Below, in pieces: positions 39,671-52,541 of a DNA stretch of 64,000 nt; position 1 is the first letter of the stretch; each line of letters starts with the position of its first letter. The notes under the pieces are model-generated. The model saw only the letters and a list, made by a program, of their open reading frames with translations. It ran no database searches and was not told the DNA's origin. This DNA is from Suillus spraguei (lineage: Eukaryota > Basidiomycota > Agaricomycetes > Boletales > Suillaceae). The stretch lies in the NCBI GenBank assembly GCA_016800925.1, contig JABCPU010000003.1:496001-560000 (forward strand), read 5' to 3'. The translations under genes and the position numbers were made by a program.

Positions 39671-42600
39671 TCAGGGTTCAGACTGGACTGGCGGGTCCGA
39701 AGACTCTGCATCGCCACCCAGCAATAGCTCAACAATGGCGTGCTCCATCTGAGACTCCTTTGTGGTAGATTCAGGGGTTACCGGAACATGAGGCTCCGAA
39801 GAATCAGCCACCAAACCAGCCCGAGCCAAGAAGATATCTATGAGCAAACGACATTCGGTTGCGCTCGTTGCATGCGAGAGCGTTCGCCGCATCTCATGAG
39901 CATGATCGATGACAGATGCCGGGATGGAAGATGAAGATGCAGCGGGGGATAACTGTGCTGGACGTCTGGCAAGGTGTGAGAGGACAAGTCTGGAAGAGGA
40001 ACGTTCTGGCGCTTGCACTGCAGGTGCCTTTGACTCTGAGCTTGAACGAGCAGCAGTTTCCACGCGTGCTATGGCCGAACTATCAATAGAACCACATTTG
40101 CTAACGGAGTCATGCTCAAATACACGTTTGGAAGTGGCTGGGACTGCAAAACTGGTGGGTACAGGGGGTACAGGTGAACCAACATCCACCGCAACCATGC
40201 CAGGAGCCAACGTAGAGACAAGAGAGTCTGGTGAGGTTGTTTTGGGATCAAATGGGGGCACCGGTTTGCGTGAGAAAGACTGTTTCCGAGCCCGATGATC
40301 TGAGAGTGCATTATCAACAGAGCTACGGGATTCTGATGATGTAGTAGAGGGTAAGTCATATCGAGGCGGGACCGGTCTATTTGCGAGGGAGCTGAGATTT
40401 GTCAGGGACTTGTTGGGTAGGAGAGGGATAGGTCCATCTGCCCCCCGGGGAGAGCTTTTGCCATATTCATTCTCGGAACGAACTTTCTCGTTGCCGTTGA
40501 GAGTGATCTTAGAGATCATGCGCTGCAAACGACCGGTCTTTTTTGGTGTCAAAAGAGACCCTGAGTTGATATTGGTTGGGGAAGTCACGGGAGGTTCTGG
40601 TGGGCCCTCAGCAAGAAAGTCAATAAGCTCTCTAGCGCTTGCCGACAAGCCCCTCGGCGGACTATAGCACGGCGTACTCTTAATCTTCTCTACCTCATCC
40701 TCATTATCTGAACCACCCATGACATCATCCAGATCAAGTGACTCTCGGTTTCTCGCGACGGTGCGAGTACGAGGAGGTCGTGACTGGTCGACGTCCAACC
40801 CGTGAGGGACGGGCCTTGTTCGCTTCTGCTGTACCTGGCTTGGTGTCAAGTTCGGTAGCTTTAGGGACGAACCAAGGCTCGAATGCGGCGGCCTTGGTGG
40901 TGGGAATGTGGTAGGCTTTAGCGCCATGGGATCGGCAGAAGAGGCAGAGCGAGCGCGAGTGGAAGAGGGTGGACTAAATCCTGAAGCAGTAGCGGCACTG
41001 AGCTGTCGAGGGCGTGACGTTGGAGGGGGATTCACTATGGGCTGTATTTCGTCGTCTTCATGAATAGAGTCAACGTGCCGCAAGGATGGTCTCGTTGTCC
41101 GCTTGGGCTGGTCAGGCGCAGTGGATGCTAGTAATACTTCGGACGAGATGGAGTCCTTGTGGGATGATTGGAGGGAGGTTTTCCTACCGTTGAAGCGCGC
41201 TTTCTCTTTGTTAAGGGCCTACCAAACAATTATCACCAATCCGTAAAATTTCGTGATAAGGAACCTTATATACCTCCATCGTCCGCAGCCTATCTGGGGT
41301 GAGCGATACCTTCATGGTCGACCCTGATCGCATCATGTCATCGAATTCTTGTGATCGATCCTCCTAGAACGCATTATGAGTCAACGCATCCATAATGGAG
41401 AAGCAGTAGAAGTCGCACGGAAAATGTCGGCGAAATGGGAGACCTGTCCCCACTATGCATGGATTGTTTCGCATTCGCGCTCACTAACGAATCTGTCTTC
41501 CCATGACCAACTACAGAGTCAGTTCCATTTGGATGGTCATTTGATCCTCTATTGCTGTTGCCACTAAATATTTTAATCGCGCGTGCCTTGTCGATAGATG
41601 ATCTCGCAGAATAATGATTGGAGCCCACGACCGTGGCAGGTCCAATATTAGACGATTCTGACGACATGCGATGGCGTGGACTGTCCTTTCGGGATGCATC
41701 TCCCTCGCGAGAGGATGCCGAGGACGCCGCACCTGACAACTTTTCCCGGGTAAAAGATTTACTCCGTCTCGGTTTCGGTAATTTTGACAGTGTCTCAATT
41801 TGTCCGTAGACTAGAAGCAATAAAACACGTCACGAATGTGCCAAATCATATTTGGACGAAAACGAACTAACCCTTCATGTTCTTGAAAAAACCATATATC
41901 GTACTGTCTTCACAAAGTGCGATGAATAAATCTTGTGAGTTAGCTGTTGCTCGGCTACTATCTCGTGACGCGACACGTCCTACATTTGACAGAATGTGCC
42001 TGTCATGAGCATAAGCTCAGGACCAGGAACATCACTTTCGACAGAACTTGAGTATAAAACTCACTCGCATATGGACCTAACGAGAGGTTATCAGGCTGAA
42101 ACTCTGAATAACAGCGGAAGATACTTACTCGATGATGGCAGTTAGATAGAGTGAGGCTGGTGAAAGGACTTCCTGCTTGGGAGGAAGGACGGCTTCTGCA
42201 AGCATATGTTCCTTGAGGCGATTTTCGGCATCTGAATTCTCGTCTGTATCACTTAAAGTCGAATATGCTTCGCATTTAAGTCTTAAAAGCTGTGCACAGT
42301 AGTATTGAGGTTTGAGTGAATGTAACACAATGCCACAAAACGCACCTCGGATGCCCACTGCAAATTGAAAACGCCATCATCACTCGACGAGCTCGAACCT
42401 ACAGCGGTAACTGTACGCTGATAGTACGCTCTAAGTTCCATTTCAGCCTCCAGTATAGCTTCTTTGCCCAAGGTGGTCGGTAGAACTTTATGCATTGCGG
42501 TCCTCAGTCGAGAAGGGTTGAACGACCGAGCTGCATTAAGTATGCTATAGAGTAACTCGTCCAGTAGGGCATTGATAGAGTTGAGAGCGTCGGGAGTCAA

Positions 42601-42744
42601 TTTAGTAGGACGAATGTCGGACAGGATAACATCAGCAGAACGAGACGAAATAAAAGTCGGAACTATTGTGAGCTTGTCAACGGCTATATATCTGGAGAAA
42701 AGCGTCATGTCCAGCTCACCGTGAGCAGCAACGGGCTCGATCAT
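39671..42744 (-). CDS. histone-fold-like protein with long disordered tail
   Basis: No function is known to me. Seven exons: 42744-42346, 42289-42129, 42076-42065, 41999-41872, 41810-41419, 41363-41274, 41218-39671; 2,730 nt, 909 residues. Residues about 50-110 are helical (LDELLYSILNAARSFNPSRL, then KEAILEAEMELRAYY). Residues about 175-235 (SPASLYLTAIIESICEHIL, then a VASRDSSR loop and DLFIALCEDSTIYGFF) read like the second and third helices of histone H2A, down to the Arg-Asp turn. This part spans a 12-nt exon, which I accept because phase and the helix are kept. The rest is Ser/Pro-rich, with basic patches such as PKPRRSKSF and a Pro-rich centre. A chromatin or septin-cortex role is possible, but neither is shown by the sequence. 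Confidence 0.75.
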
Positions 42745-43009
42745 AATGTACAGGCGGGAGAGTGTAGGAGAATAACGCGGCCAAACTTGTAGTGATGCCT
42801 AGAACGAGTCGGTTTCAGGTGGCGATCACGCGCCTTGTCACTAAGGAAATTTCGCCAAAATAAGCCTATGATGGTCAACCTTCATGAAATTATTTTCAGC
42901 TCCTTGTCTTAACTACATATGATAGCATTGTCCACAATGTCATCCGACCAGTGTTAATATGTGGAGGCCCCGTCAAGTCCTCAAGGACCGTGCATGTGCA
43001 CTAATGACA

Positions 43010-46000
43010 TCAATCCCATAACATCATCATTACAGCTTCTTCTTCCCCCACGGCGCCTTCCGTACTGGTCCAGTTACTACCATCTATCCCGTCCACCGTG
43101 GTTGAGACCTCGCCCGCCGGTAAATTACCAGATTCTTCTATGGGTACAGAACTTGATGCACCTCCCTCTGGCACCTTGATCACCATGTCTTCTGTCGGAT
43201 CAGAGCCCTCCCATTCGGGAATCGATTTTTCTGGATGGCTATTTGAATCTGTATTCCAGAGTGTGAGCCCGTCGAGCAGTGCCAGTGACACACTCCCCGA
43301 ATCAAGATCCTCGTATCGGATCGATCGCGTTGGCGAAGTCGACAGCGATGCCAGGAAGTCATATTCATCCGGTCTTGCCCTCAAGTTATCCAGGTTCTCC
43401 AGACGAGCGTCGGGGCGCGGGTACCGGAGTCGCATAGGTGCATTCTGCTTTCTCAGGTTTTGTTCGACAGGGCTAAATATATGTTGAAGAACCTTGATTA
43501 TCATGTCAATCATAACGTAGGTATACCTAGCGTCTCTGATGAGACTCACCCAGGGACCGATCACGGCATGGCGTTGAGGTGGGATATGAGCTTGGCGAAT
43601 GTATCTCGGTTCCACACGATAAGATGGTAGACTGGTGGGAGGAGGATCTAGCGTGGGAGGTATCTTTGGCGCGAGAGGTTTCGGGGGTTGTTTCATCTCC
43701 AACTTCTTGCTCGATTCTTGTCGCTGGTGCCGTACTTCGTGTTCCATCACCTCAACTGGTTTATCGAAAACATCTGAACAATCTAAGGCAGGTCAATCGA
43801 ATACAGTGAGCGAGAATATAAAATCACACGTACTTGCAAGAGGACATGACAGAGGGAAGTACGAATGTTTCTGTAGGTGTTTCTCCAAAGTTGTTGCCAA
43901 CTTGAATCTCCGGGAACACAACTGCCAGCGGCACGTAAAGGACCCCTTGAGATGGTTGGTGAGTTACCTGATCTCGCTATAGAGAATCCGCTTACCTGGG
44001 AATTAGCCTCCTGCACGTGCAACTTAAGATGCAAATAGAGGTTCTCGCCGCTGTTCATCAAAGCATCACATCCACTCCATTGGCAGGGTCTCTCAACCAT
44101 TCGGACTCTGCAGTCCGCAATGAGGGCTTGCTCGAAATCATTGTATTTGGCTGCAACGGACATAAGCCAGAAAACATCACCCGAACTGGAACAAACTCGT
44201 ACACTCTTCCTCCTCTGAGCCAGAGATTATGCCTTGATCCTCCAGCTTTCGTCTCTTGATAGCCCTCCTAAGCTCGGGAGGAGGCGGTGGTACTAACACA
44301 TAGACCCTTTGACCCTTCTTCCTCTTTACACTTCGTAGTAATGTCTGTGCATGGTCCTCACCCAATGAATCTATGCGGCTCTTAGAAAGCGAACCATCCC
44401 GTAGGATGGAATCTACTATTAAAACCTCATCGTCCGTCTCCGGTGGGAGTGGGACACCAGAGTGGTCAGAAGGTACAGGTGATGCCGACAGCGACGGTAG
44501 GAAAAGTGGAAGAGCACCACTCCTATTTTCCTCACTCTGTTCGCGCGACGGCTCTCTAAAGCTGGGGGCAGGAGATGAGGTGCCCGCAGGTTCAAGCACG
44601 TGCGGTAGAGGCTCATCCAGATCTGGGAATGATATGGGACTGTCGATAGGCCCGTCTTGTCGACTAAGTTCGGAACGGTGCATATCAGTGGCTATCGATA
44701 TTCTATCAACTTTACGCGCCAACCCTTCCTGATCCGTAGGCGCGGATGCTGGACATAGTGTGGCAGTAGGTAGTGGGAATTCGAGGAAGGCAGTGTCCTC
44801 CTTTTCCGGGATAGTAGTACTTGCATCGTCCGTAATTATGTCGCAAGTAATGGCTTCCTTGATAGGACTTTGCGGTGTTTGAGGCTGTTCTTGTTCCATT
44901 ATAACGTTCGAAGAAGGTTGTAAGAAGCTAACCTCTTGTGGGGCTTCGCGAAGGGGCTCAGCTGATGAGTCACGAGACGGCGGCGTCTCCTGCTGTTGAT
45001 CGGCGGTCACTGGAAGATTTCCCAGTGATACGCCAGCTTCCTTCTCAACCTCTTCCACGGGTGGTGGGTTCATTCCTAGTGACCGTAGGATATCTTTTGC
45101 GAGTCGCGATCTATCCGCCTGTTGCGGTGTGCGCGGTACTGGAGCAGCTCCACTCTGTTCCCGTCGTGGCGGAGTGCCAGGCGGAACCAATATAGTAGCT
45201 GGAGCTTGGGCGGACACCGGTACGCCCTGAGGCACAAGAGCTGATGGCGGCTGCCCATTATATGTTTTGGACAGGGAGTCGTGGTAGTATACACCCGTGT
45301 TTGACCCCGATGGCACTGTGTGCTCATTCAAAGTATCCATCCGCACGTATTTCTTCAAATATGGATCATACACGTATTCTTGAACCTTGCCATCGCTACT
45401 TGGTATACTCATTGGAGGGGGTACACTGAATGGACGATAAGCACCGCCCGCCGCATGTCCATATATACCAGTCCCGGTCAAAGATGTAGCTGGCTGCGAT
45501 GAAGGCACTAAAGGCCCGTCTGCGTAGTCGATACAGATGCCTGTGCTTGAGGTGCGGGGGTTGTCTTGGTGGCCAATGCGGCGACGATAGTTGCAGCAGT
45601 GCTGTTTGAAGTCGACGCCCTTGGGGGTTGTGCACTTGTGGACTTAGCCTGCGTGCTTTTGGTAACAGATGGTCTTGGGGGTACGGGAATCGATTTTGAC
45701 GACTCAGATGTAGTGTGTGTAGTTGCAACAACTTTGCTGGCAGAACTAGTTCTACTTTGCTGCGCGGCGGTCGGCACCCTGTTGGAAGAGGCATCCAGCA
45801 TTGCGACACTAGTCATAGGTAAATGTGTGCTAGTTGCTGAAGCCTTCGCACGAGTCAATGCATGACCGAACTCCTTTAACAACTCTGGAGTCAGAGTGCC
45901 GAGGAGCGCCTTCCGCCACTCCTCTGGCACGGAATGTAGATTTCCCACGAGGAAGTCAACAATTACGCCCATGTCTGCTCGCTGAGGATGATATAATCGT

Positions 46001-47611
46001 CAAACTCAGTAGGTCAGAGGCATATCAAGTGACATACCTGAAATCGGTCATGAAAATATCGCACAAAATTTTCCTTTGTACCGAGACCTGCTGGCATTTG
46101 TTGAGCGGATGGAGGGTTTGGCGAAGGCTGAACGGTGGCTACGGATGTTGCCGAGGTCGCTGTAGGAACATAAACGTCGGTAGTGGCAGAAGAATTGGCT
46201 CGAGGAAAGGTGGACCGCGTAAGATTTCTCATATCCTTAAGCATCTTGACTACTGCCTCGTCTTTGACGTTTACTGGATTGACGCTGCGCGCAGCTTCAG
46301 CCCACCATTCCACGGACGCAGGACGCGAGCTCAGAAAGTCTTGAATGGTTTTCGCCTTACCCTGTCGAAAAGTATTTGAAGGAGGGCACAGAATTAACCA
46401 ACATCACAACCTACATTGCAAGCCAACTGGAACTGCCGAATGAACTCTGGTTTCGTCATTGCGGAACGAGCAAGGTTGCCCGAGGATTGACGATTGGTGG
46501 ACTGTGGCTCAGCGGATGACAAAGGTGGACGCTGAGTCGATGAGACGATAGTTGCGACGGACGGTGCGCTGGGAGTACCACTTGATGTTGAACTTGAGCG
46601 GCATATTGAGGCGTCCCTGTTCCAGTAAATGAGCTTGCTTGAGGATTGACGCCTGCTGGTGAAGTTTGTGCACTTGCACCAGCCAGTTCTGCCGCATACT
46701 TTTGGCTCTGCTTTGCCCAGTATTCCTCACCTTGTGGTAGAAACACAGGCGCGGTAAGTATAGCCATACTGAATTAGCGAACAAGATTCTACATACTATA
46801 TCTTAATCGTTGCTGACCATAATAGTCACCCTGATATGTTGTCTGATGGGGCATAGACGAGGCTTGCTGTAAATTTTGATAGCTCTGAACAGCAAATGTA
46901 GGGCCAAGGGGATATGGTGCCTGCGAGTTTTGGGACCTCGTCGCTGCCTGTGACTGTGTTTTCGCAAAAGATGGCCCCTGCGGCGGTAGCTGGTTTGAAA
47001 TTTGAGGAATATGCGTCTGAAATCCTGTCTGCTGTGACTGATTGGTGGTTGAATAGTTATGTTGCTGGTTATATGGCATTTGCGTGGGTGGCCTAGATGA
47101 CTGTACACAATGAGACTACAAAATATGCAGCAAATACGAGCAGTACAATTGGAGGTGATTCGCGTACTTCTCCTTCGATTCTGGCCGTCAAGGGTGCTTC
47201 TTCCGCAGCCTGATAAATTGCATTAGAATAATAATGACCAGAGCCACTTGCTGATGAATGTCCTGCTGCGATGCTGGTAGAGTGATCATTTATGTTAATC
47301 ATTATCACAGAGTGTTGTAGAATCTCTTCACTCACGGCACTTCCGCTGCCTTGGACGCTTTCATCGCTGCCAGTCTCTGCCTTTTGGCGCATTAGCCGCA
47401 ACCCTGTTCAACAACACAACGCTACTTACTCAGCCTCGCGCCCTTGTCTTACAGCCTCCTCTAGTTCATTTTGTAGTTCCACTTCAACGAGCTTCCGCTT
47501 AGCCTCCTCAATCTTGGCCTTGCGCAACGCGTACTCTTGGCTGTTGAGGGGGTTGACAAACGGGGCCATCGCACGATAATCGCTTGAGCTGGGTTGACCA
47601 CCATTATTCAT
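43010..47611 (-). CDS. large protein with three C-terminal C2H2 zinc fingers
   Basis: Ten exons: 47611-47430, 47380-47336, 47273-47168, 47100-46797, 46730-46415, 46361-46038, 45981-44203, 44150-43996, 43945-43834, 43782-43010. They join into one frame of 4,098 nt (1,365 residues) if two bases are added, one near 46,597 and one in an AAA run near 45,513.
The N-terminus is a coiled coil (EEAKRKLVEVELQNELEEA, then QRLAAMKASKAAE). Next come Gln/Ser/Thr-rich disorder, two short helical blocks (TKPEFIRQFQLAC; EWWAEAARSVNPVN and ENFVRYFHDRFQ) and long acidic/Ser-rich linkers. Three fingers follow: CQWSGC..HLKLH, CRWQLC..HLQKH, CPLANC..HEVRH. Gln-rich linkers plus C-terminal fingers suggest a chromatin or transcription factor, possibly a remodelling-complex subunit; that is inference. 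It could also be modelled as two or three smaller genes, but exon phases favour one. Confidence 0.75.
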
Positions 47612-47818
47612 TGCCGCGATATCCAATTATCGAGCAAGTCAAACAAAAAATTGCAAAGCGGGAGCCCCGAATCTGTAAAAGTATAAACTAAAAAGGATGA
47701 ATGAAAGAGTTATAAAGACGAAATACGCGTAACTCTCGTGATTGTCCTGTGAGTGTTACATGTCACGCGTAGACACTTCGAATACTTCCGGAGGTCAAGT
47801 GATTGACCACTGGCATTG
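47612..47818. promoter_or_regulatory. shared promoter of the zinc-finger gene and NDUFAF5
   Basis: 207 bp between divergent start codons. It is AT-rich near the zinc-finger start and holds a TGTCACGCGT stretch close to NDUFAF5. No factor site is assigned. Confidence 0.5.
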
Positions 47819-49229
47819 ATGTCCCTCCTCCGAGTAGTTGCTCGTCATGTAGCACGTCCTTGGACGCGTCCATTTGCCTCTGAATCACCCTCATCGTTTT
47901 CACCAGCAACTGGGGTATATCAAGTATTTGACCGGGCCACTAAGAGGAAGCAGAGAGATCGAGCAGTAAGCAGAGATGCGGGTGTAGGGAGCAGGACTGT
48001 AGACTACGTCCGAGATGAAGTTGCAGACCGAATGATGGAGAGACTACTGGTTTGTTTACTTGTTATACCCCCTCTACCTTAATTGAACGATTCATGTGTA
48101 GGATATCAAACGTAAATTCGATACTATTGTGGACCTTGGTTCTGGACCTGGTCACTTTTCCAAGCTCCTCGAGCCTGAAAAAACGCGCAAAGTACTCATG
48201 ATAGATTCTAGCGGTCCGCACTTTATTTCTAATTCTTAACGTTTTAGCTGACTGCCAGACAGAAACCACGCTCAACCGAGATCCGGACGAAGAATTCGAA
48301 GGTACGTCACGTCATTTTACTGGGATAACACCCTGACAATAATACGAGCAATCCACAGTTGAAGTAGAACGTGTACACGCAGATGAAGAGGATGTTCTTG
48401 ATATCCTTCCTCGCAATTCCCAAGAGGCCATCGTGTCTTGCCTCAGCCTCCACTGGGTGAACGACCTACCAGGCGTGCTTGTACAAATAAAGGAAGCTCT
48501 GAAACCTGATGGGCTCTTTTTGGGCGCCATGTTTGGCGGGGATACCTTGTTTGAGCTCCGGTAAGAGATAAGGATGGTTTTCTTTACTGTTGAAGGACAT
48601 TCTTTCCACAGGACCGCCCTTCAGCTTGCGGAAGTAGACCGCGAGGGCGGCATCTCGCCGCATATTTCGCCGATGACAGGTAATCCATTTATGCACCCTC
48701 ACGTCGTTACTGTTTATCAGTTCTAATCTGCTTTTTGTATAGACACTAAAGATATCTCGAACCTTCTCTCCCGTGCGGGATTCACTCTTCTCACTGTAGA
48801 TATCGATGAAGTACGTGTTGGGTATCCGAGCATGTGGGAGCTTCTCGAAGATCTTCGCGACATGGGTGAGAGCAATGCTGTTGTTGGACGGTGAGCCACT
48901 TCGATGCATATATATTTGTTTCTTATTGTAGCTTTGTAGGCGACACTTCTTGCACAGGGATACGTTGGCTGCTGCCTCAGCTATTTATAAAGGTCTGTTA
49001 CAGCACAATGGATAACCTATAGAAATTAATTCTTTTAACTAGAACTGCACGGAAATGAAGACGGCTCCGTTCCAGCGACATTCCAGATTATCTACATGGT
49101 ATATCTAAATCCCCTTTTAATAAGTTTTTACCTCATGTTCTATTTCAGATTGGCTGGAAGCCTTCGGCCAATCAACCCAAGCCTCTAGACCGTGGATCAG
49201 CCCAGACTAATCTCAAAGATGTACTCTAG
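47819..49229 (+). CDS. NDUFAF5: NDUFAF5-like mitochondrial methyltransferase-fold protein
   Basis: The family is a complex I assembly factor with a SAM-binding fold that hydroxylates an arginine in the NDUFS7 subunit. Nine exons: 47819-48049, 48102-48213, 48248-48301, 48359-48560, 48612-48679, 48743-48890, 48940-48992, 49043-49098, 49149-49229; 1,005 nt, 334 residues, all phases consistent. The N-terminus ([19 protein letters not shown]) looks like a mitochondrial presequence. [17 protein letters not shown] and the SAM motif [10 protein letters not shown] follow, then [18 protein letters not shown] sequence ([11 protein letters not shown]), [17 protein letters not shown], and the C-terminal [15 protein letters not shown] and FQIIYMIGWKPS segments typical of the family. 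The start ATG is the first in frame. Found with three other complex I genes in the next 13 kb. Confidence 0.93.
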
Positions 49230-49445
49230 TGTCCCGCGTTATCATTGTAGACTAGAATCACATTCTAGCTTCGAACTAGTATTGCTAACATATTTTACAT
49301 GCTCAGCATCAAATCTCGGTTATGGACTATTGAATTTAATTTCCGCTTCCTAATAATCCTACAACCCCAACTGTAACCGTGGTATGCAACCTATGAAGAA
49401 CAAGAAAACAAATGAGAGCATGGTCTCAGTCTAATATCCACTATC

Positions 49446-50313
49446 TCATCCACTATGATTGTCAGGGATTACTCTTTTCAAAAACTCCTTCAAGTCAGCA
49501 CGCTCCTTGGAACATGTTGCGTGTAGCACACCGTCATACCCCATGAAACTCACACCAGCGCTCCCGAAGGCCGCGCGCTCCGCTTCTCCTCTGTCGCCCC
49601 ACCTAAGGGCTAAACCGACTTGGTCCTTCAGAATCTCGGCCGACTTTCGCCCAAAGCTATATCTCACATGTGGGTCGTCTGTTCCATGGCCCCAAAAAAC
49701 CGGCATTGTTAACGCGTGCGGGGAGATGAGCGACTTGAAACGGTCTCGTAATGGCAGCCATCCACTCATTACTACGACTCCTGCAAGTTTCCAGCCCTCA
49801 CCTCCCTCGTGCACTGCACGCCCGCCGAGACCAGAAAGGAGTACTATTGCACCACCTTGCGAAAAGCCACTTAGGACGATACGCTCTTGTGGGATGCCAG
49901 CGTCAACTTCAGCCTTGACAAGCGCATCGAGCTTGTGTACTGCATCCAACATGCCCGATGCATCCTCAGTTTCAGTGAAGGAAAAAGATGGCATATCGAA
50001 CCAGGCACGGAGCCATTCTTTATTATACACTGTTACGGGTCGCTGAGGTGCATGGGGGAGAACCCATTTGACATGTGGGAGGGCAGGTGCGAGCTCGTTT
50101 GTAAGGGGATTCCATCCTCTGCCATCGTCACCGATGCCCTAGTTAATGTGATCAGCGCGAACGACGAAACAGGCGAGTGACAGAAGAAGTAATGTACTGA
50201 GCGCGCAACGGTTATGCGGGGTGAGAAAGTGGACCTACATGTACGCAAATCACTGTTGCAGTATGTTCTTTGGTTGGTGGTACCACTAGGAAAGGCAACG
50301 TGACTATTGACAT
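49446..50313 (-). CDS. acyl-protein thioesterase / lysophospholipase, paralogue A
   Basis: A serine hydrolase of the carboxylesterase/APT family that removes fatty acyl groups from proteins or lysophospholipids. Two exons, 50313-50239 and 50138-49446; 768 nt, 255 residues. The start (MSIVTLPFLVVPPTKEHTA) fits the family, and an upstream ATG in another frame was rejected because it cannot join exon 2. GIGDDGRGWNPL follows the splice, where most members have GLGD. The catalytic triad is complete: serine in SGFSQGG, aspartate in GHGTDDPHV, histidine in YDGVLHATC. It is the leftmost of three paralogues within 5.3 kb, separated from the other two by TRM10 and facing the opposite way. Confidence 0.92.
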
Positions 50314-50634
50314 CGTTGAGTGTATCTACCTCGATATCGAGTAAGTGAGAGAAGTCAAATGGGCTAGAAATGGTACGTCTAAAGAATTTTAGTACTGGAG
50401 CGAGGAATGGTTCCCTAAGTACAACTTTCCCAATAACTGCTTGTGGCATATTTGATCGTTATATTTCACCGTCACGTCTTCTAAGCTCAGGTACTCATAA
50501 ATACCACGATCGATCTCTTATCTTAATCCCGTAAGTGCCGGCGGTCCCCGGCCGCGGTGGCAATTCAACCTTAACCAATTGATCCAAATACCACCGACCC
50601 TACGTAGACTGAGTCCGAAGTTCGGACGTTGACA
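50314..50634. promoter_or_regulatory. shared upstream region of thioesterase A and TRM10
   Basis: 321 bp between divergent starts. No RNA gene was recognised. A GC-rich patch (CGGTCCCCGGCCGCGG) at about 50,541-50,556 stands out in the middle, but I cannot assign a role. Confidence 0.4.
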
Positions 50635-51946
50635 ATGATCATCATGGAGCAGCCAGTGATTGCCCAGACCGAAGAAATTCTATCACCTCACAACCCATCT
50701 CAAAGAATGCCCAAAAGAGAGCCGCAAAAGCAGCACGATTACAAGAACAAAAGGTTGAACGTCGTGCGCGCGAGAAGGAGGCGAAAAAACGCAAGCGACA
50801 AGAGCGTGCACAAGCAGGCGATGCGGCGGAGCCACGCAAACGTCGTAAGATGGGCAGATCTGATCAAATTTCATTTGCTGCGCAAGTAGTAATAGATCTG
50901 GGCTTTGATGATATGATGACGGACAAGGTGCGTACAAATATTGTCGGCATTACTGTACTGGCACGAGCATACCTGCAGGAAGTGACCTCTTTAACTTCCC
51001 AACTGGCATATACATACAGCGCGAATCGACGATCGTTTACTCCGTTTACATCACTATTTTTACATCCCTCAATGGGCGAACAAAGGCGCGGCTGGATGCC
51101 ATAAATGATGCTGGTTACAAGCGATGGACGAACACGAAATGGTGGGAGGAAGGTTACGATCGAATATGGACGTCCAAATCCGATTCTTGCGACGGAGATG
51201 AAGGCTTTGGTACACACCGCGCAAGTGTGGTTTACCTGACCGCTGACTCCGAGGAAGAGCTCATGGAACTTAAGGAGGGAGAAATATACGTTATCGGAGG
51301 TATTTGCGATCATAACCGATACAAGGTATGTACTTCGAAAACTTCATACCCGGTTCGGTATTAGCGGGCAGATTCCTTCGCAAAAACCAGAAAATGGAGC
51401 CGTCATTATTCTTCTATGACCCCATGTTCACCTTCTTTCGTTCTACTCCTCAAATCTCCCGTAATTCCGCCACCCTGATCAAATATATTAGAATCTCTGC
51501 CTTGACAAAGCTAAAACGTCATGCATCCGACACGCACGTCTTCCTATAGGTCGATATATAGCATCGTTAGCGACGAGGAAGGTGCTCACGGTCAACCAGG
51601 TGACATCCATTTGTTACGTCGTTTGTCTTTCTGATGTCGAAGGCTGTCCGATTTACTTATAGGTTTCGAAATCTTACTGAAGTGGGTTGAAACACGGGAC
51701 TGGGAGCAGGCGTTTTGGAGCGTTATTCCAAAGAGGAAATTTCAAAGGAAAATGACCAATCTAGATCCATCCCCTGAGGGAGAGCACGTTGAAGAAGGTG
51801 AAGGTCAGGACTCGGAGGACCAGGAGGATGGCGACGGCCCGGGAGCTGAGGTGGTGGCTTCGAGTGAGGATGGGAAAGAAAATGACCAGGATGACGGAGT
51901 TTCCAGGTCTCAGCCTCAATCAGTGCTATCCATGGCATGTCAATGA
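50635..51946 (+). CDS. TRM10: tRNA (guanine-9-N1)-methyltransferase
   Basis: Methylates G9 of tRNAs with SAM (SPOUT class). Four exons: 50635-50927, 50979-51325, 51492-51599, 51663-51946. Landmarks: a basic start with SKNAQKRAAKAAR and RREKE-like repeats, LTSQLAYTYSANRR, NGRTKARLDAINDAGYKRW, YVIGGICDHNRYK, the SAM-site region (CIRHARLPIGRYI) and VFEILLKWVETRDW, then an acidic tail.
As written, the frame breaks three times: at CCC (50,694-50,696), TTTTT (51,057-51,061) and TTT (51,664-51,666). Adding one base at each restores both the family sequence and exon phase (345 codons including stop, 344 residues). Three hits in runs within one well-conserved gene look like sequence errors rather than decay. 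A second ATG at 50,644 could also serve as the start. Confidence 0.85.
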
Positions 51947-52541
51947 TGTCTCCACCTGCACTACCAGAGGCGCTGCAAGTGACATGATCTAGCACAGTCG
52001 CTACGGAGCCAACATACTGGGATACACTTTCCATCACGAGCTGCTTGTTTCTAGCGAACTTGAAAGTCCTTGGTGAATTTTTTTTTTTTCGTACCCATTC
52101 TTCCGAACCGTTATCGTGCAATTAAAATTGCCATGCATATTATGCGTGATAAATTCGCATTTGCGTTCATGTATCTTGCCAAGCATAATATATATACTGC
52201 CGTGACGGACTTCTGAGTCAAGTAAGCTTAGCCCTACGGCTATGAATAGGGATAACTCGAACGTTCTGTCTTTCGAGTCAGGCTATAAACCGCCAGGGGA
52301 GAGCTATACGCATCAGTAGTATATGACATGGCTTGAAGCTGCAATCATTATTCGAAACGAGTTCCTTGACAAGTTCAAGATATTATTATCATATGTTTAG
52401 CACGATTCAGGCCAAGCCCAGATTGCAGCCGCAATATCACCGATGATGCTATTAGCCATGCCTAGTTCACGTGGATTGCAATGTTTCATATCGCTGGCAG
52501 CGCGCACTCTCTGTACCTACCCACATAGACATCCACATCAG
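51947..52541. other. intergenic between TRM10 and thioesterase B
   Basis: No gene was recognised. A run of ten T at 52,079-52,090 could mark the 3' end of the TRM10 transcript region. The last 200 bp should carry the promoter of thioesterase B. Confidence 0.4.

Noticed and set aside
43010..44163. C2H2 protein as a separate short gene starting at 44,163
   Set aside because: The stretch upstream splices into it in phase through a 52-nt intron, and the exon sum of the long model is a multiple of three.
50314..50449. Upstream start for thioesterase A at 50,449
   Set aside because: It lies in a different frame from the family start at 50,313 and cannot join exon 2.
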